Of a stretch of 35,715 nucleotides of DNA, positions 1 through 8,254 are shown piece by piece. Location of the stretch: the NCBI GenBank assembly GCA_046349875.1, contig JAXMBN010000051.1, forward strand, positions 1 to 35,715, read 5' to 3'. Numbering within the stretch: the stretch's first letter is position 1; the number at the start of each line of letters is the position of its first letter. The notes under the pieces are model-generated. The model saw nothing but the letters and a program-made list of their open reading frames with translations, was not told the origin of the DNA and ran no database searches. The position numbers and the translations under genes were made by a program. The DNA is from JAXMBN01 sp046349875. GTDB lineage: Bacteria > Planctomycetota > Planctomycetia > Pirellulales > Pirellulaceae.

Positions 1-1960
1 CGCTGGGCATTCGCCAATCGCCGCGAGGCGAAAGGCTGATGGAACCCACCTTCGGCCCGTCTGGGACACAGCTACGTTTGAATTGATTCGCAAAGAAACG
101 TCGCAAAAATGTCTCCAACGTTTCGCGAATCTCTGCTGGCTCATACGTGCGGCTAAACTCTGCGTGCCCAGCCAAGAACTCTAACTTCCTCGGGCTCGCT
201 CCTGTTCGAATGAAGTGATACAGGAAGAAATCATGAAGCTCATAGGGCCCAACCGATTGCTCAGTCGACTGTTGAATGGTTCGATCCTTCCCAAGCGGTA
301 ACAGCTCTGGGGATATCGGTGTCTCTGCAATATCAAGAAGGACCGTCCGTATTTCGCCCTCAAACTCATTCTCAGCAACATAGCGAACCAAGAATCGCAC
401 AAGAGTTTTAGGGATCGAAGCGTTTACGTTGTACATCGACATATGATCGCCGTTGTAGGTACTCCATCCCAACGCTTGCTCCGATAGATCACCCGTCCCG
501 AGAACGAAACCGCGATTCATCAAGAACGATGTTCGCATACGAGCCTGTATATTTTCAAAGGCTAGATCTTTGCGCCGTTCTTCGGGCAACTGCTCGAGCT
601 CATGCTGAAACGCATCGATCGACTTATCACCCAGTTCAACTCCAAAGGGACGAAGATCTAAGTCGCGAAATACTTGCATGCAAGCTGGACGAATATCGAT
701 CGTGCTTAGTGATACTCCCAACGATTGCATCAGCTTGAGCGCATTTTCCAACGTCTTCGAAGATGTCCCAAACCCTGGCATCGTCAACCCATGAATGCGG
801 CTTGGCGACCACCCTGCACTGTGACACATGCGGACCGCAACTAAAAGCGCCAGCGTGCTATCGAGTCCACCCGATACGCCAATGTGCAGACTCGCGTTCG
901 CAGGCAACTGCTTAATGCGTTTCATCAGGGCCGCGCATTGAATCTCGAAGATCTCATGACATCGCTCGCGAAGCATCTCCTTTTCCTTAGGAACAAAGGG
1001 CTGCCCCGACCATCGTCGAACCATGGCAGTCGCTTCTTGTCCCATGGCAAAGGGAACTCTACGAAAAGTTTTCGGAGTCGCGTTCTGACGCCCTGCATGG
1101 AATGTACCCATGGTTTGACGATCATGCATCAATCGCTGTAGATCCACTTCCATGGTCACCATCGATGACCCATGAAATGGATTGAGGCCATCTCCAACAC
1201 GCTGCGACTCAGCAAGTATCGACCCGTTTTCCGCTATCAAACAATGACCGCCAAAAACCAAATCGGTCGTCGACTCCCCAGGTCCGCTGCTCGCATACGC
1301 ATAGGCAGCGCAGCACCGTCCACTTTGGCTCGATACGAGTTGCCGACGATAATGCGCTTTACCGATCGTCTCATTGCTAGCCGAGAGATTCAGGAGTACG
1401 TTTGCACCCGCCAGTGCCTGTGATGAACTAGGTGGAATCGGCATCCAAAGATCTTCGCAGATCTCGATTCCAATGACTGCCTCTCCCGATTCCAAGAGAA
1501 GATCTATCCCACAAGGTATCGCGCCGAAGACATCGGTGTGAATCTCGCGAGGAAGCGAATCATCACCAGCGCAAAACCAACGAGTTTCATAGAACTCTTG
1601 ATAGGTCGGCAAATACTGTTTAGGAACAAGCCCCAAGAGCTTACCCGATTGAATCGCTGCGGCCATGTTGTACAGCCGCCCATCGATTCGCCACGGTAAA
1701 CCAACCACGATCAGACCGCGGAATTCTCGACTCGTTTTGCAGAGCTCATAAAGCTGCTTCTGACATTCCGACAACAACACGGGCTGCAAAAACAACTCGC
1801 CACAGGTGTATCCTGACAACGCCAACTCTGGAAAGAGGATGACATCGCTCTCTGCTGCCAACGCCAACTGTTGCTCGATCGCATGTCGATTCGCCAACGG
1901 ATCCGCGACCGTCGTCGCATGCGATGCGGCGGTGATTCTTAGAAACCCGTGTGAATGCAT
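1..1960 (-). CDS. nadE: Glutamine-dependent NAD+ synthetase, C-terminus cut by the window edge
   Basis: Makes NAD+ from nicotinic acid adenine dinucleotide, ATP and glutamine in the cytoplasm. The minus-strand frame is open from ATG 1960 to the window edge (about 653 codons), so most of the usual ~650–690-residue protein is present. The N-terminal nitrilase-type glutaminase domain (about 5–290) shows the Glu-Lys-Cys triad: E45 in FPELALSGYT, K114 in VPKQYLPTY, C168 in GIEICEDLW. The C-terminal synthetase domain (about 330 on) has the ATP-pyrophosphatase loop SGGLDST at 363–369 and the typical late motif SPRGDWRMPS just before the edge. The ATG is chosen because MHSHGFLRITAAS matches family N-termini; the Shine-Dalgarno is weak. 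It lies 227 bp downstream of the pterin dehydratase gene on the same strand. Identification is near certain; only the very C-terminus and stop are missing. Confidence 0.95.
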   Translation of the reverse strand, partial: MHSHGFLRITAASHATTVADPLANRHAIEQQLALAAESDVILFPELALSGYTCGELFLQPVLLSECQKQLYELCKTSREFRGLIVVGLPWRIDGRLYNMAAAIQSGKLLGLVPKQYLPTYQEFYETRWFCAGDDSLPREIHTDVFGAIPCGIDLLLESGEAVIGIEICEDLWMPIPPSSSQALAGANVLLNLSASNETIGKAHYRRQLVSSQSGRCCAAYAYASSGPGESTTDLVFGGHCLIAENGSILAESQRVGDGLNPFHGSSMVTMEVDLQRLMHDRQTMGTFHAGRQNATPKTFRRVPFAMGQEATAMVRRWSGQPFVPKEKEMLRERCHEIFEIQCAALMKRIKQLPANASLHIGVSGGLDSTLALLVAVRMCHSAGWSPSRIHGLTMPGFGTSSKTLENALKLMQSLGVSLSTIDIRPACMQVFRDLDLRPFGVELGDKSIDAFQHELEQLPEERRKDLAFENIQARMRTSFLMNRGFVLGTGDLSEQALGWSTYNGDHMSMYNVNASIPKTLVRFLVRYVAENEFEGEIRTVLLDIAETPISPELLPLGKDRTIQQSTEQSVGPYELHDFFLYHFIRTGASPRKLEFLAGHAEFSRTYEPAEIRETLETFLRRFFANQFKRSCVPDGPKVGSISLSPRGDWRMPS

Positions 1961-2187
1961 AGAATCGGCAACCCTTGCAAAAGAAAAACAGAGTCTTGCC
2001 AGTATACCCTCTGCAAAAGAAGCCTCCCAACGGACTACGGAATGGCATCCTAAGTAGAGCAATCCTCGGCATTCCCCCTCACCGCCGTAACGATTATGAC
2101 GATCCTACCGCCCACATCAGGCGTGTTTCGGAGCACGGTTTTCACTTTAGAGAACACGCTAAAGCAAGGCTTCAAAGCAACCATCGA

Positions 2188-2535
2188 TCAGGTTGCAGCA
2201 TCGATCTTGGCCGCCAAGATGAAATCATTCTCACTCAATCCTCCAATGGCATGGGTCCAAATCTCAATCCAGACGTGACGATAACCCTCCAAATGCAAGT
2301 CGGGATGATGCATTTCTTCTTCCGCAATCTTGGCGACCTTTTCGAAGAACCGAATCCCCTCCGTAAAGCTCTTCAACTTCCAGTCCTTTCGAATCCGTTT
2401 ACCATCCTGCGAGAGCTCCCATCCTTGAAGTTGCTGTAGATAACTTGATGCCTGCTCCAAAGAACAAGCCTCCACGCCCCCTTCACAGGGTAGGCATCGT
2501 TTCTTCGAAAGATCCTGAGTATTTTGATTGTTCAT
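2188..2535 (-). CDS. Pterin-4a-carbinolamine dehydratase
   Basis: Small cytoplasmic enzyme (115 aa) of the PCD/DCoH family, which dehydrates 4a-hydroxytetrahydropterin and recycles the pterin cofactor; in bacteria without phenylalanine hydroxylase, members are thought to act on molybdopterin or folate-related pterins. The signature HHPDLHLEGYRHVWIEIWTH and the downstream GLSENDFILAAKID are characteristic. The start is decided by the ribosome binding site: AAGGAG (complement of 2544–2549) lies 8 nt before ATG 2535, whereas the in-frame GTG at 2541 is only 2 nt from it. The region before the core (about 1–25) carries CLPCEGGVEACSLEQA, the short Cys-containing lead seen in many bacterial PCDs. 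It is on the same strand as nadE, but the 227-bp gap makes co-transcription uncertain. Confidence 0.93.
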   Translation of the reverse strand: MNNQNTQDLSKKRCLPCEGGVEACSLEQASSYLQQLQGWELSQDGKRIRKDWKLKSFTEGIRFFEKVAKIAEEEMHHPDLHLEGYRHVWIEIWTHAIGGLSENDFILAAKIDAAT

Positions 2536-2777
2536 CAACACTTCTCCTTATACAAACGGGAGTAACCTCGGCAAGAGGCAAGGACGCATCTGAGATTTCG
2601 GTTTTGAGATGCTTGAATAAATCCAGGAATTCAAAAGCATAACTCCGATCGATCGCGATCTATGGTGCATCCTAATGATCTTCGCAACGGAAAAAGCTCG
2701 CTCCATGTAAAAAAGTAGTGAGTCGTTCTTTCAGAGAGTGTTTTATTCTGAAAGGAAATCGAAACGGAAGAGGGTTT

Positions 2778-5114
2778 ATGCGGATGACGATTTTTGTGGG
2801 GAAAGCTGCTGTCCTCATCGGCAGTCTTTTATTCTGCGCGGTTGCAGTCCTGCCTGTGGATGCGATGGATGCGACCGAACGAGAAAAGGAATTTCAAAAC
2901 CTCATCCGCCCAATCCTTCAAAAGGCTTGCATCGATTGCCATTCTGGAGCGGAGGCAGATGCTGGTCTGTCTTTGCAGCACTTCCAAACATTCAAATCGA
3001 TCCTCAAAGAACGCCGCACTTGGGAGAAGGTAATTCAAAAAGTTCAGATCGGGGACATGCCTCCCAAAGACGCTCCACCTCTTTCGAATGACGATCGAAA
3101 AAAACTTGTCGAGTGGATCAATGGAGCGATTCAAGATATCGATTGTGGAAAGACTCCTAACCCCGGCTTGGTAACACTTCGCAGACTCAATCGAGCCGAA
3201 TATCGCAACACCGTTCGCGATCTTGTGGGTATCGACTATAAGACTGCTGATGATTTTCCTGGTGACGATGTCGGCTATGGCTTTGACAATATTGGTGATG
3301 TGCTAACGCTACCACCACTCCTCATGGAAAAGTATCTTACCGCCGCAGAAGAGATTAGCCGACAAGCCATCCAAGCCCCGGATCCCAGCCCTGCCTTCGA
3401 GGCTTCGTACCGAGGCACACAACTGTCGCATACAGGGGGAGTCAACAAAGTGGAATCGCGACTCGACTTTTATAGTCGAGGTACCGCCACAATGTCGGAA
3501 CAAGCCCCATGGGCTGGCAACTATGTTCTAGAGGTCACGGTTGGAGGTTCCAAAGCTGGCAATGAGTTGGCCAAGATGCTGATATCGCTCGACGACAAAA
3601 AGGTGAAGGAGGTCACCGTACCAGGCACTCTTAAAGAACCAACGACGCTAACCATTCCCATCAAGATGAAGGCGGGCAAGCGAACGATCTCGTTTGAATT
3701 CACCAACGATTACTATGTAGAAGCCAAAGACGGTAAACCTGCGGAGGATCGCAACCTATACTTATTCGACGCGAAGCTTACCAGCCGAAAGGCTCCAGAG
3801 AGGTTTCCCGCCGATAAACTTAGCCCGCTTCACAAAGCGATCGTCATTGCGGAACCGAGCGCGACAGTCAAGGTCGAGGATGCAGCCAGAAAGGTTTTGC
3901 AACCCTTGGCGAGTCGCGCTTTTCGAAGACCAGTCACCAAAGAGGAGCTCGATCGGCTTTGTGCCATGGTCGCATCCAATGTCGAGGATGGCGAGTCCTA
4001 TGAAGGTGCTCTTCAGTTAGCCCTTCAAACGCTGCTCGTATCCCCTCACTTCTTATTCAAGATTGAACAACCGACACTGGCCATCGCAGGTTCGTTCCCA
4101 AAACTCAACGAGTTCGAGTTGGCAACGCGATTGAGTTACTTTCTGTGGAGCACCATGCCAGATGATCGATTGTTTCAATTGGCGCTTCGCAAAGAACTTT
4201 CGAAGCCCGAAGTCATGTCGGCCGAAGTCAAACGCATGATCGAAGACCGTAGATCCAACGAATTCGTAGAGAACTTTGCAGGGCAATGGCTCACGTTGCG
4301 CAAGCTCGATCACTTCGAACCCAACTCCAAAATGTTCCCCGTTTGGAACGATCAAATCCGAAGCTTGCTTCGAAGAGAAACCTATACTTTCTTTGCGGGC
4401 GTGATGCGCGAGGACCTTTCAATCTTGACGCTGATCGATGGGGACTTCACCTATCTCAATGAAGAGTTGGCAAGCTTCTATGGTATCCCGGGTGTGAAAG
4501 GAGCAAACTTTCAAAAGGTTTCGTTGAAGGGACAGCCTCGGATGGGATTGCTCACCCATGGTTCGATTTTGGCAGTGACCAGTAATCCAACCCGCACGAG
4601 CCCCGTAAAACGCGGTAAATTTATTTTGGACAATCTCGTTGGACTTCCTCCACCTCCTGCGCCGCCCAATGTCCCCGAACTCGAGAAATCGGAACTGACA
4701 GGCACGTTGCGAGAACGCATGGAACAACACCGAGTCAATCCAGCCTGTGCTGGCTGCCATAAGCTCATGGATCCGCTCGGCTTTGCACTGGAGAACTATG
4801 ACGCCATCGGTCGATGGAGAACTATGGAAGGGTCCAAGAAGATTGATGCCAGCGGCGAACTCCCCAATGGTAAGACTGTAAAAAACGCAGGCGAGTTGAT
4901 TCGGCACCTTCGCCAAGAAAACGCAGATGCGTTTGCTCGCTGCTTAACAGAGAAGATGATGACATTCGCCTTGGGTCGTGGGCTCGAGTACTACGATCGA
5001 TGTGCGGTCGATAAGATCGTTGCCACCTTGAAGAAAGATCAGTATCGTTTTTCAACGTTGGTGACGGAGATCGTCCTGAGCGATCCCTTTCAACGTCGTG
5101 GAGAAAGAGAATAA
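2778..5114 (+). CDS. Secreted planctomycete cytochrome c protein, DUF1587/1595/1592/1588/1585
   Basis: A 778-residue exported protein of the planctomycete cytochrome family; its biochemical role is not established. The N-terminus is a signal peptide (MRMTIFVGK then a hydrophobic run to about residue 30). A first haem-binding motif CIDCH sits at 51–55 (PSCyt1 type), followed by DUF1587 (RLNRAEYRNTVRDLVG), a galactose-binding-like insert, DUF1595/DUF1592 (FRRPVTKEEL; SYFLWSTMPDD), DUF1588 (GLLTHGSILAVTSNPTRTSPVKRG) with a second haem motif CAGCH at 657–661, and DUF1585 at the end. An upstream in-frame GTG (2718) would add 20 residues, but ATG 2778 has GAAGAGGG just before it and gives a clean signal peptide; ATG 2784 is also possible. 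The DUF1552 gene starts 2 nt after the stop, so the two are an operon; this pairing is standard in planctomycetes. Confidence 0.93.
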   Translation: MRMTIFVGKAAVLIGSLLFCAVAVLPVDAMDATEREKEFQNLIRPILQKACIDCHSGAEADAGLSLQHFQTFKSILKERRTWEKVIQKVQIGDMPPKDAPPLSNDDRKKLVEWINGAIQDIDCGKTPNPGLVTLRRLNRAEYRNTVRDLVGIDYKTADDFPGDDVGYGFDNIGDVLTLPPLLMEKYLTAAEEISRQAIQAPDPSPAFEASYRGTQLSHTGGVNKVESRLDFYSRGTATMSEQAPWAGNYVLEVTVGGSKAGNELAKMLISLDDKKVKEVTVPGTLKEPTTLTIPIKMKAGKRTISFEFTNDYYVEAKDGKPAEDRNLYLFDAKLTSRKAPERFPADKLSPLHKAIVIAEPSATVKVEDAARKVLQPLASRAFRRPVTKEELDRLCAMVASNVEDGESYEGALQLALQTLLVSPHFLFKIEQPTLAIAGSFPKLNEFELATRLSYFLWSTMPDDRLFQLALRKELSKPEVMSAEVKRMIEDRRSNEFVENFAGQWLTLRKLDHFEPNSKMFPVWNDQIRSLLRRETYTFFAGVMREDLSILTLIDGDFTYLNEELASFYGIPGVKGANFQKVSLKGQPRMGLLTHGSILAVTSNPTRTSPVKRGKFILDNLVGLPPPPAPPNVPELEKSELTGTLRERMEQHRVNPACAGCHKLMDPLGFALENYDAIGRWRTMEGSKKIDASGELPNGKTVKNAGELIRHLRQENADAFARCLTEKMMTFALGRGLEYYDRCAVDKIVATLKKDQYRFSTLVTEIVLSDPFQRRGERE

Positions 5115-5116
5115 CC

Positions 5117-6463
5117 ATGAATCAGAAATCGCTATCTCGTCGCCACATTCTTCAAGGTATGGGTGTTGCTTTAGGTCTTCCTTGGCTTGAAGCGATGGTC
5201 CCCGCAAAGGCCCTCGCCGCCAGCAGTAAAGATGCTGCTCCTCTTCGGATGCTCTTCTTCAATGTTCCCAATGGGATGCATATGTCGGCATGGACTCCAG
5301 CAGCAGAAGGAGCCAGCTATGAATTGACACCTATCCTAGAACCTTTGGCCAAACATCGAAAATATGTAAGCGTCTTATCAGGATTAACACTGGATGGTGC
5401 CCATGCGCATGGCGATGGTGGCGGAGATCACGCGCGAAGCGGTGCATCGTTTTTGACGGGTTCGCACCCGAGAAAGACCGATGGTGCTGACATTCAGAAT
5501 TCCGTTTCGGTGGATCAAGTCGCCGCTCAAGCGGTCGGAAGCAAATCTCGATTCGCATCGCTCGAATTAGGATTAGAAGGAAGTGCCCAAGCTGGAAATT
5601 GCGATAGCGGTTATAGCTGTGCTTACTCGAGCAATCTTGCATGGCGTTCTGCGACGAGTCCTCTCGCCAAAGAGATCGATCCGGCCGCAGTCTTTGATCG
5701 ACTCTTTGGTGGTGCCGATGCAGCCGATGCCGCTAAGTCGAAATCCGCACGACTCGAAAAGCGAAAGAGCGTTCTCGATTTCGTACTCGAGGATGCAAAA
5801 TCCCTTCAGAAAAAACTCGGAACATCGGACCAGCGCAAACTCGATGAGTATCTGTATTCCGTTCGCGATGTTGAGAATCGACTGTCTCATTCCGATAAGC
5901 TGAAGATCGGCGAAGATGGCATCCCTGCTTATGCTCGGCCAGCGGGCGTGCCTCGCGAGTGGGACAAGCACTGCAAGCTGATGATGGACATGATCACCTT
6001 GGCCATCCAGAGTGATTCCACTCGCGTCTTAACATTCATGTATGCCAACGAAGGTAGCAATCGGGGTTATGCAGAAATCGGCGCGCCAGAGGGACACCAT
6101 GATCTATCCCATCATGGCAAGAGCGCCGAAAAGCAAGAGAAGATTCAGAAGATCAATACCTACCATCTGACTCAGTTCGCGTACCTCATCGATCAGATGG
6201 CATCGATTCAAGAAGGTAACCAATCTCTTCTCGATAACTGCATGATCGTTTATGGCAGCGGCATCTCTGATGGTGATCGACACAACCACAACGATTTGCC
6301 GATATTGCTCGTTGGCAAAGCGGGAGGCAAAATCGCCAAAGCAAGTCACTGGAAGTATCCCAACAATACTCCACTCTGCAATCTCTACCTATGGATGCTT
6401 CACCAGATGGGAGTCAAAGCCGATTCCTTTGGAGATAGCAAAGAATCTCTTCAACTTTCTTAG
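5117..6463 (+). CDS. DUF1552 family protein, Tat-type signal
   Basis: A 448-residue protein of the DUF1552 family, relatives of the DUF1501/sulfatase-like fold whose reaction is unknown. The N-terminus has a twin-arginine-like leader (SRRHILQGMGVALGLPWLEA) with cleavage likely near AKALA. Family landmarks include FFNVPNGMHMSAWTP (about 46–60), HGDGGGDHARSGASFLTG (about 98–115), SVDQVAAQ, and the late motif YGSGISDGDRHNHNDLPILLVG, whose Asp and His residues suggest a metal site. It begins 2 nt after the stop of the cytochrome gene and is certainly co-transcribed. The pair is a standard planctomycete module in which the cytochrome is secreted by Sec and its partner folded and exported by Tat. 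It converges with the minus-strand DUF1501 gene with only 22 bp between the stops. Confidence 0.93.
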   Translation: MNQKSLSRRHILQGMGVALGLPWLEAMVPAKALAASSKDAAPLRMLFFNVPNGMHMSAWTPAAEGASYELTPILEPLAKHRKYVSVLSGLTLDGAHAHGDGGGDHARSGASFLTGSHPRKTDGADIQNSVSVDQVAAQAVGSKSRFASLELGLEGSAQAGNCDSGYSCAYSSNLAWRSATSPLAKEIDPAAVFDRLFGGADAADAAKSKSARLEKRKSVLDFVLEDAKSLQKKLGTSDQRKLDEYLYSVRDVENRLSHSDKLKIGEDGIPAYARPAGVPREWDKHCKLMMDMITLAIQSDSTRVLTFMYANEGSNRGYAEIGAPEGHHDLSHHGKSAEKQEKIQKINTYHLTQFAYLIDQMASIQEGNQSLLDNCMIVYGSGISDGDRHNHNDLPILLVGKAGGKIAKASHWKYPNNTPLCNLYLWMLHQMGVKADSFGDSKESLQLS

Positions 6464-6485
6464 CCCTTGATTCGGTTGCCATGGG

Positions 6486-7862
6486 CTACGCAAAGAGCTC
6501 ATGGATTTCGCGAAAGCCAATATCAACCAGCGGGAAGGGACGTCCCGCGGGACCGGGCAGATGGGAATCCAGCTTGAGTCCCAGGCTGTGGAAGATGGTG
6601 GCGATCACTTCGGGAGGCTCGGTCGGCCGATCGGCAGGCACAGCGCCGATCGGATCGCTCGCACCAATCGCTCGCCCACCCTGGACACCTCCACCGGCAA
6701 AATAAACAGTGAAGCATTGAGGCCAATGATCACGGCCGCCCGCGGGATTGACCTTGGGTGTTCGACCAAACTCGGCCAAATTGCATACCAAGGTATCCGG
6801 TAATAGACCGCGCTGATCGAGATCTTCAATCAAAGCGGAATATCCTTGGTCGTACATAGGAGCCACGATATTCTTCATCCCTTCGACCGAAGTGAATGGC
6901 TTCGTACCGTGAATATCCCATGTGATCTCATCAAAGACGGTCAAGAAGGTGTTGATCGTTACGAACCGTACTCCAGCTTCGACCAATCGCCGCGCGAGCA
7001 AACAACATTGCCCGAAGCGATTCATCCCATAGCGTTCACGAACCGATGGTGGCTCTTGCGAGAGATCGAAGGCACCACGCGCCTCTGGACTCGTCATCAA
7101 TCGATAAGCCGACGCGAAATTTTCATCCATGAGCTTGGCATTTTCGCTGGCTTCAAAATGCTTGATCGTTTGATCAACCACATCACGCATACGCTTGCGT
7201 CGTTCCAATCGAGCCGTGCCGATGGATTCTGGCGGCAATAGATCAGGGACTTTAAAATCCTTCTTGGATGGGTCTGCCATCAATGCAAAAGGATCATAGG
7301 CCTTTCCCAAAAATCCGCCTGCTTGGCCATTGGGAAGATTACCACCACCTCGTCCCATCGTTTCGGGCAATACAACATGCGGTGGAAGATCGGTTTTTCT
7401 TCCTCGCAAATAACTCACGACGGCGCCTGCATGGGGTGTGTTCACACCGCCTGCAAACTGCCGTCCTGTTTGCATGATCTGCCAACCCGCATCGTGCACC
7501 GCAGCGCCACGGTGAAAACAAGAACGGACTAACGAGAATTTATCAGCGATGGCTGCGTGTTTTGGGAGAATCTCCGAGACCTGAAAATCAGCCTTGGTAG
7601 AGATGGGTTGAAAAGGCCCACGAATTTCCACCGGTGCCTCGGGCTTCATATCGAAGGTATCAAGCTGGCTTGGTGCACCGAGATTGAAGATCATGATGCA
7701 AGAACGTTTATTCTTGTCAGGATCCACCATGCCCGTTTCCATCGCTTGAAGATATTGGGGCAGCCCTAACCCGATCGCCCCAAGCGTTCCGACTTGAACG
7801 AAATCGCGACGCGTGATGCCATCGCACGTTTGCGCCGTTCCTCGGCCTGTAAGCTCTAACAT
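6486..7862 (-). CDS. DUF1501 family protein, Tat signal (first copy)
   Basis: A DUF1501 protein (458 aa from ATG 7862), a family in the alkaline phosphatase/sulfatase-like superfamily with no established substrate. The leader TCDGITRRDFVQVGTLGAIGLGLP is a twin-arginine signal. Landmarks: FNLGAPSQLDTFDMKP (about 58–73), RSCFHRGAAVHDAGW, HAGAVVSYLRGR, CLLARRLVEAGVRFVTI, and the C-terminal AEFGRTPKVNPAGGRDHWP with conserved Asp/His. The frame extends to ATG 7916, but MLELTGRG at 7862 is the usual family N-terminus, so I prefer it; neither start has a strong ribosome binding site. The gene is divergent from the DUF1549/1553 gene at 8255, which has its own DUF1501 partner downstream, so one cytochrome gene is flanked by two DUF1501 genes of different subtypes. 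Confidence 0.92.
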   Translation of the reverse strand: MLELTGRGTAQTCDGITRRDFVQVGTLGAIGLGLPQYLQAMETGMVDPDKNKRSCIMIFNLGAPSQLDTFDMKPEAPVEIRGPFQPISTKADFQVSEILPKHAAIADKFSLVRSCFHRGAAVHDAGWQIMQTGRQFAGGVNTPHAGAVVSYLRGRKTDLPPHVVLPETMGRGGGNLPNGQAGGFLGKAYDPFALMADPSKKDFKVPDLLPPESIGTARLERRKRMRDVVDQTIKHFEASENAKLMDENFASAYRLMTSPEARGAFDLSQEPPSVRERYGMNRFGQCCLLARRLVEAGVRFVTINTFLTVFDEITWDIHGTKPFTSVEGMKNIVAPMYDQGYSALIEDLDQRGLLPDTLVCNLAEFGRTPKVNPAGGRDHWPQCFTVYFAGGGVQGGRAIGASDPIGAVPADRPTEPPEVIATIFHSLGLKLDSHLPGPAGRPFPLVDIGFREIHELFA

Positions 7863-8254
7863 GGGCAGGACCTTCGGTGCTTTCCGATCGATGAGGTGAG
7901 AGGCAGGAACTGCCATGCGAAGATCGCAATGCAGGTGGTGATGCTGGTCTTATCAAGTCTATCTTGCAGAGGTTCGGGAAGAAACACCTTTCATCGACGC
8001 CGCCTCCATCCCTTATTTTCGCATCGCATGTCAGGCGAGCTGCCGAAAAATATCTCAATTTCAGTGCCCTATTCTGGCGGGCCATTCGCTTTTATCTGCA
8101 GCAAATGGTCGATAAAACCCGAAGAATCTCGACTTTGGACCGCGAGAGAGATAGGATAAGAATCATAAGGACTTGGTCCTTACCTACCTTTCCTCCCACC
8201 CACCGTTGGTTTCGACAATCCGTTTTCGTGACACTCTATCGATACGATCTTCCT
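7863..8254. other. Divergent intergenic region between two secreted-protein genes
   Basis: This 392-bp stretch lies between the starts of the minus-strand DUF1501 gene and the plus-strand DUF1549/1553 gene and should hold both promoters. The plus frame of the downstream gene stays open back to ATG 7964, but the extra 97 residues have no signal-peptide character and would bury the real leader, so I treat the stretch as non-coding. I see no convincing inverted repeat, terminator or promoter hexamer pair. Confidence 0.5.

Noticed and set aside
2096..2187. Small stem (CTTTAG/CTAAAG) downstream of the pterin dehydratase gene as a terminator
   Set aside because: Six base pairs only and no T run; not convincing.
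1975..2439. 154-codon plus-strand frame over the pterin dehydratase region
   Set aside because: Overlaps the clear minus-strand PCD gene and has no family features.
7964..8254. 97-residue N-terminal extension of the DUF1549/1553 protein
   Set aside because: It would put the signal peptide in the middle of the chain; the segment has no conserved features.
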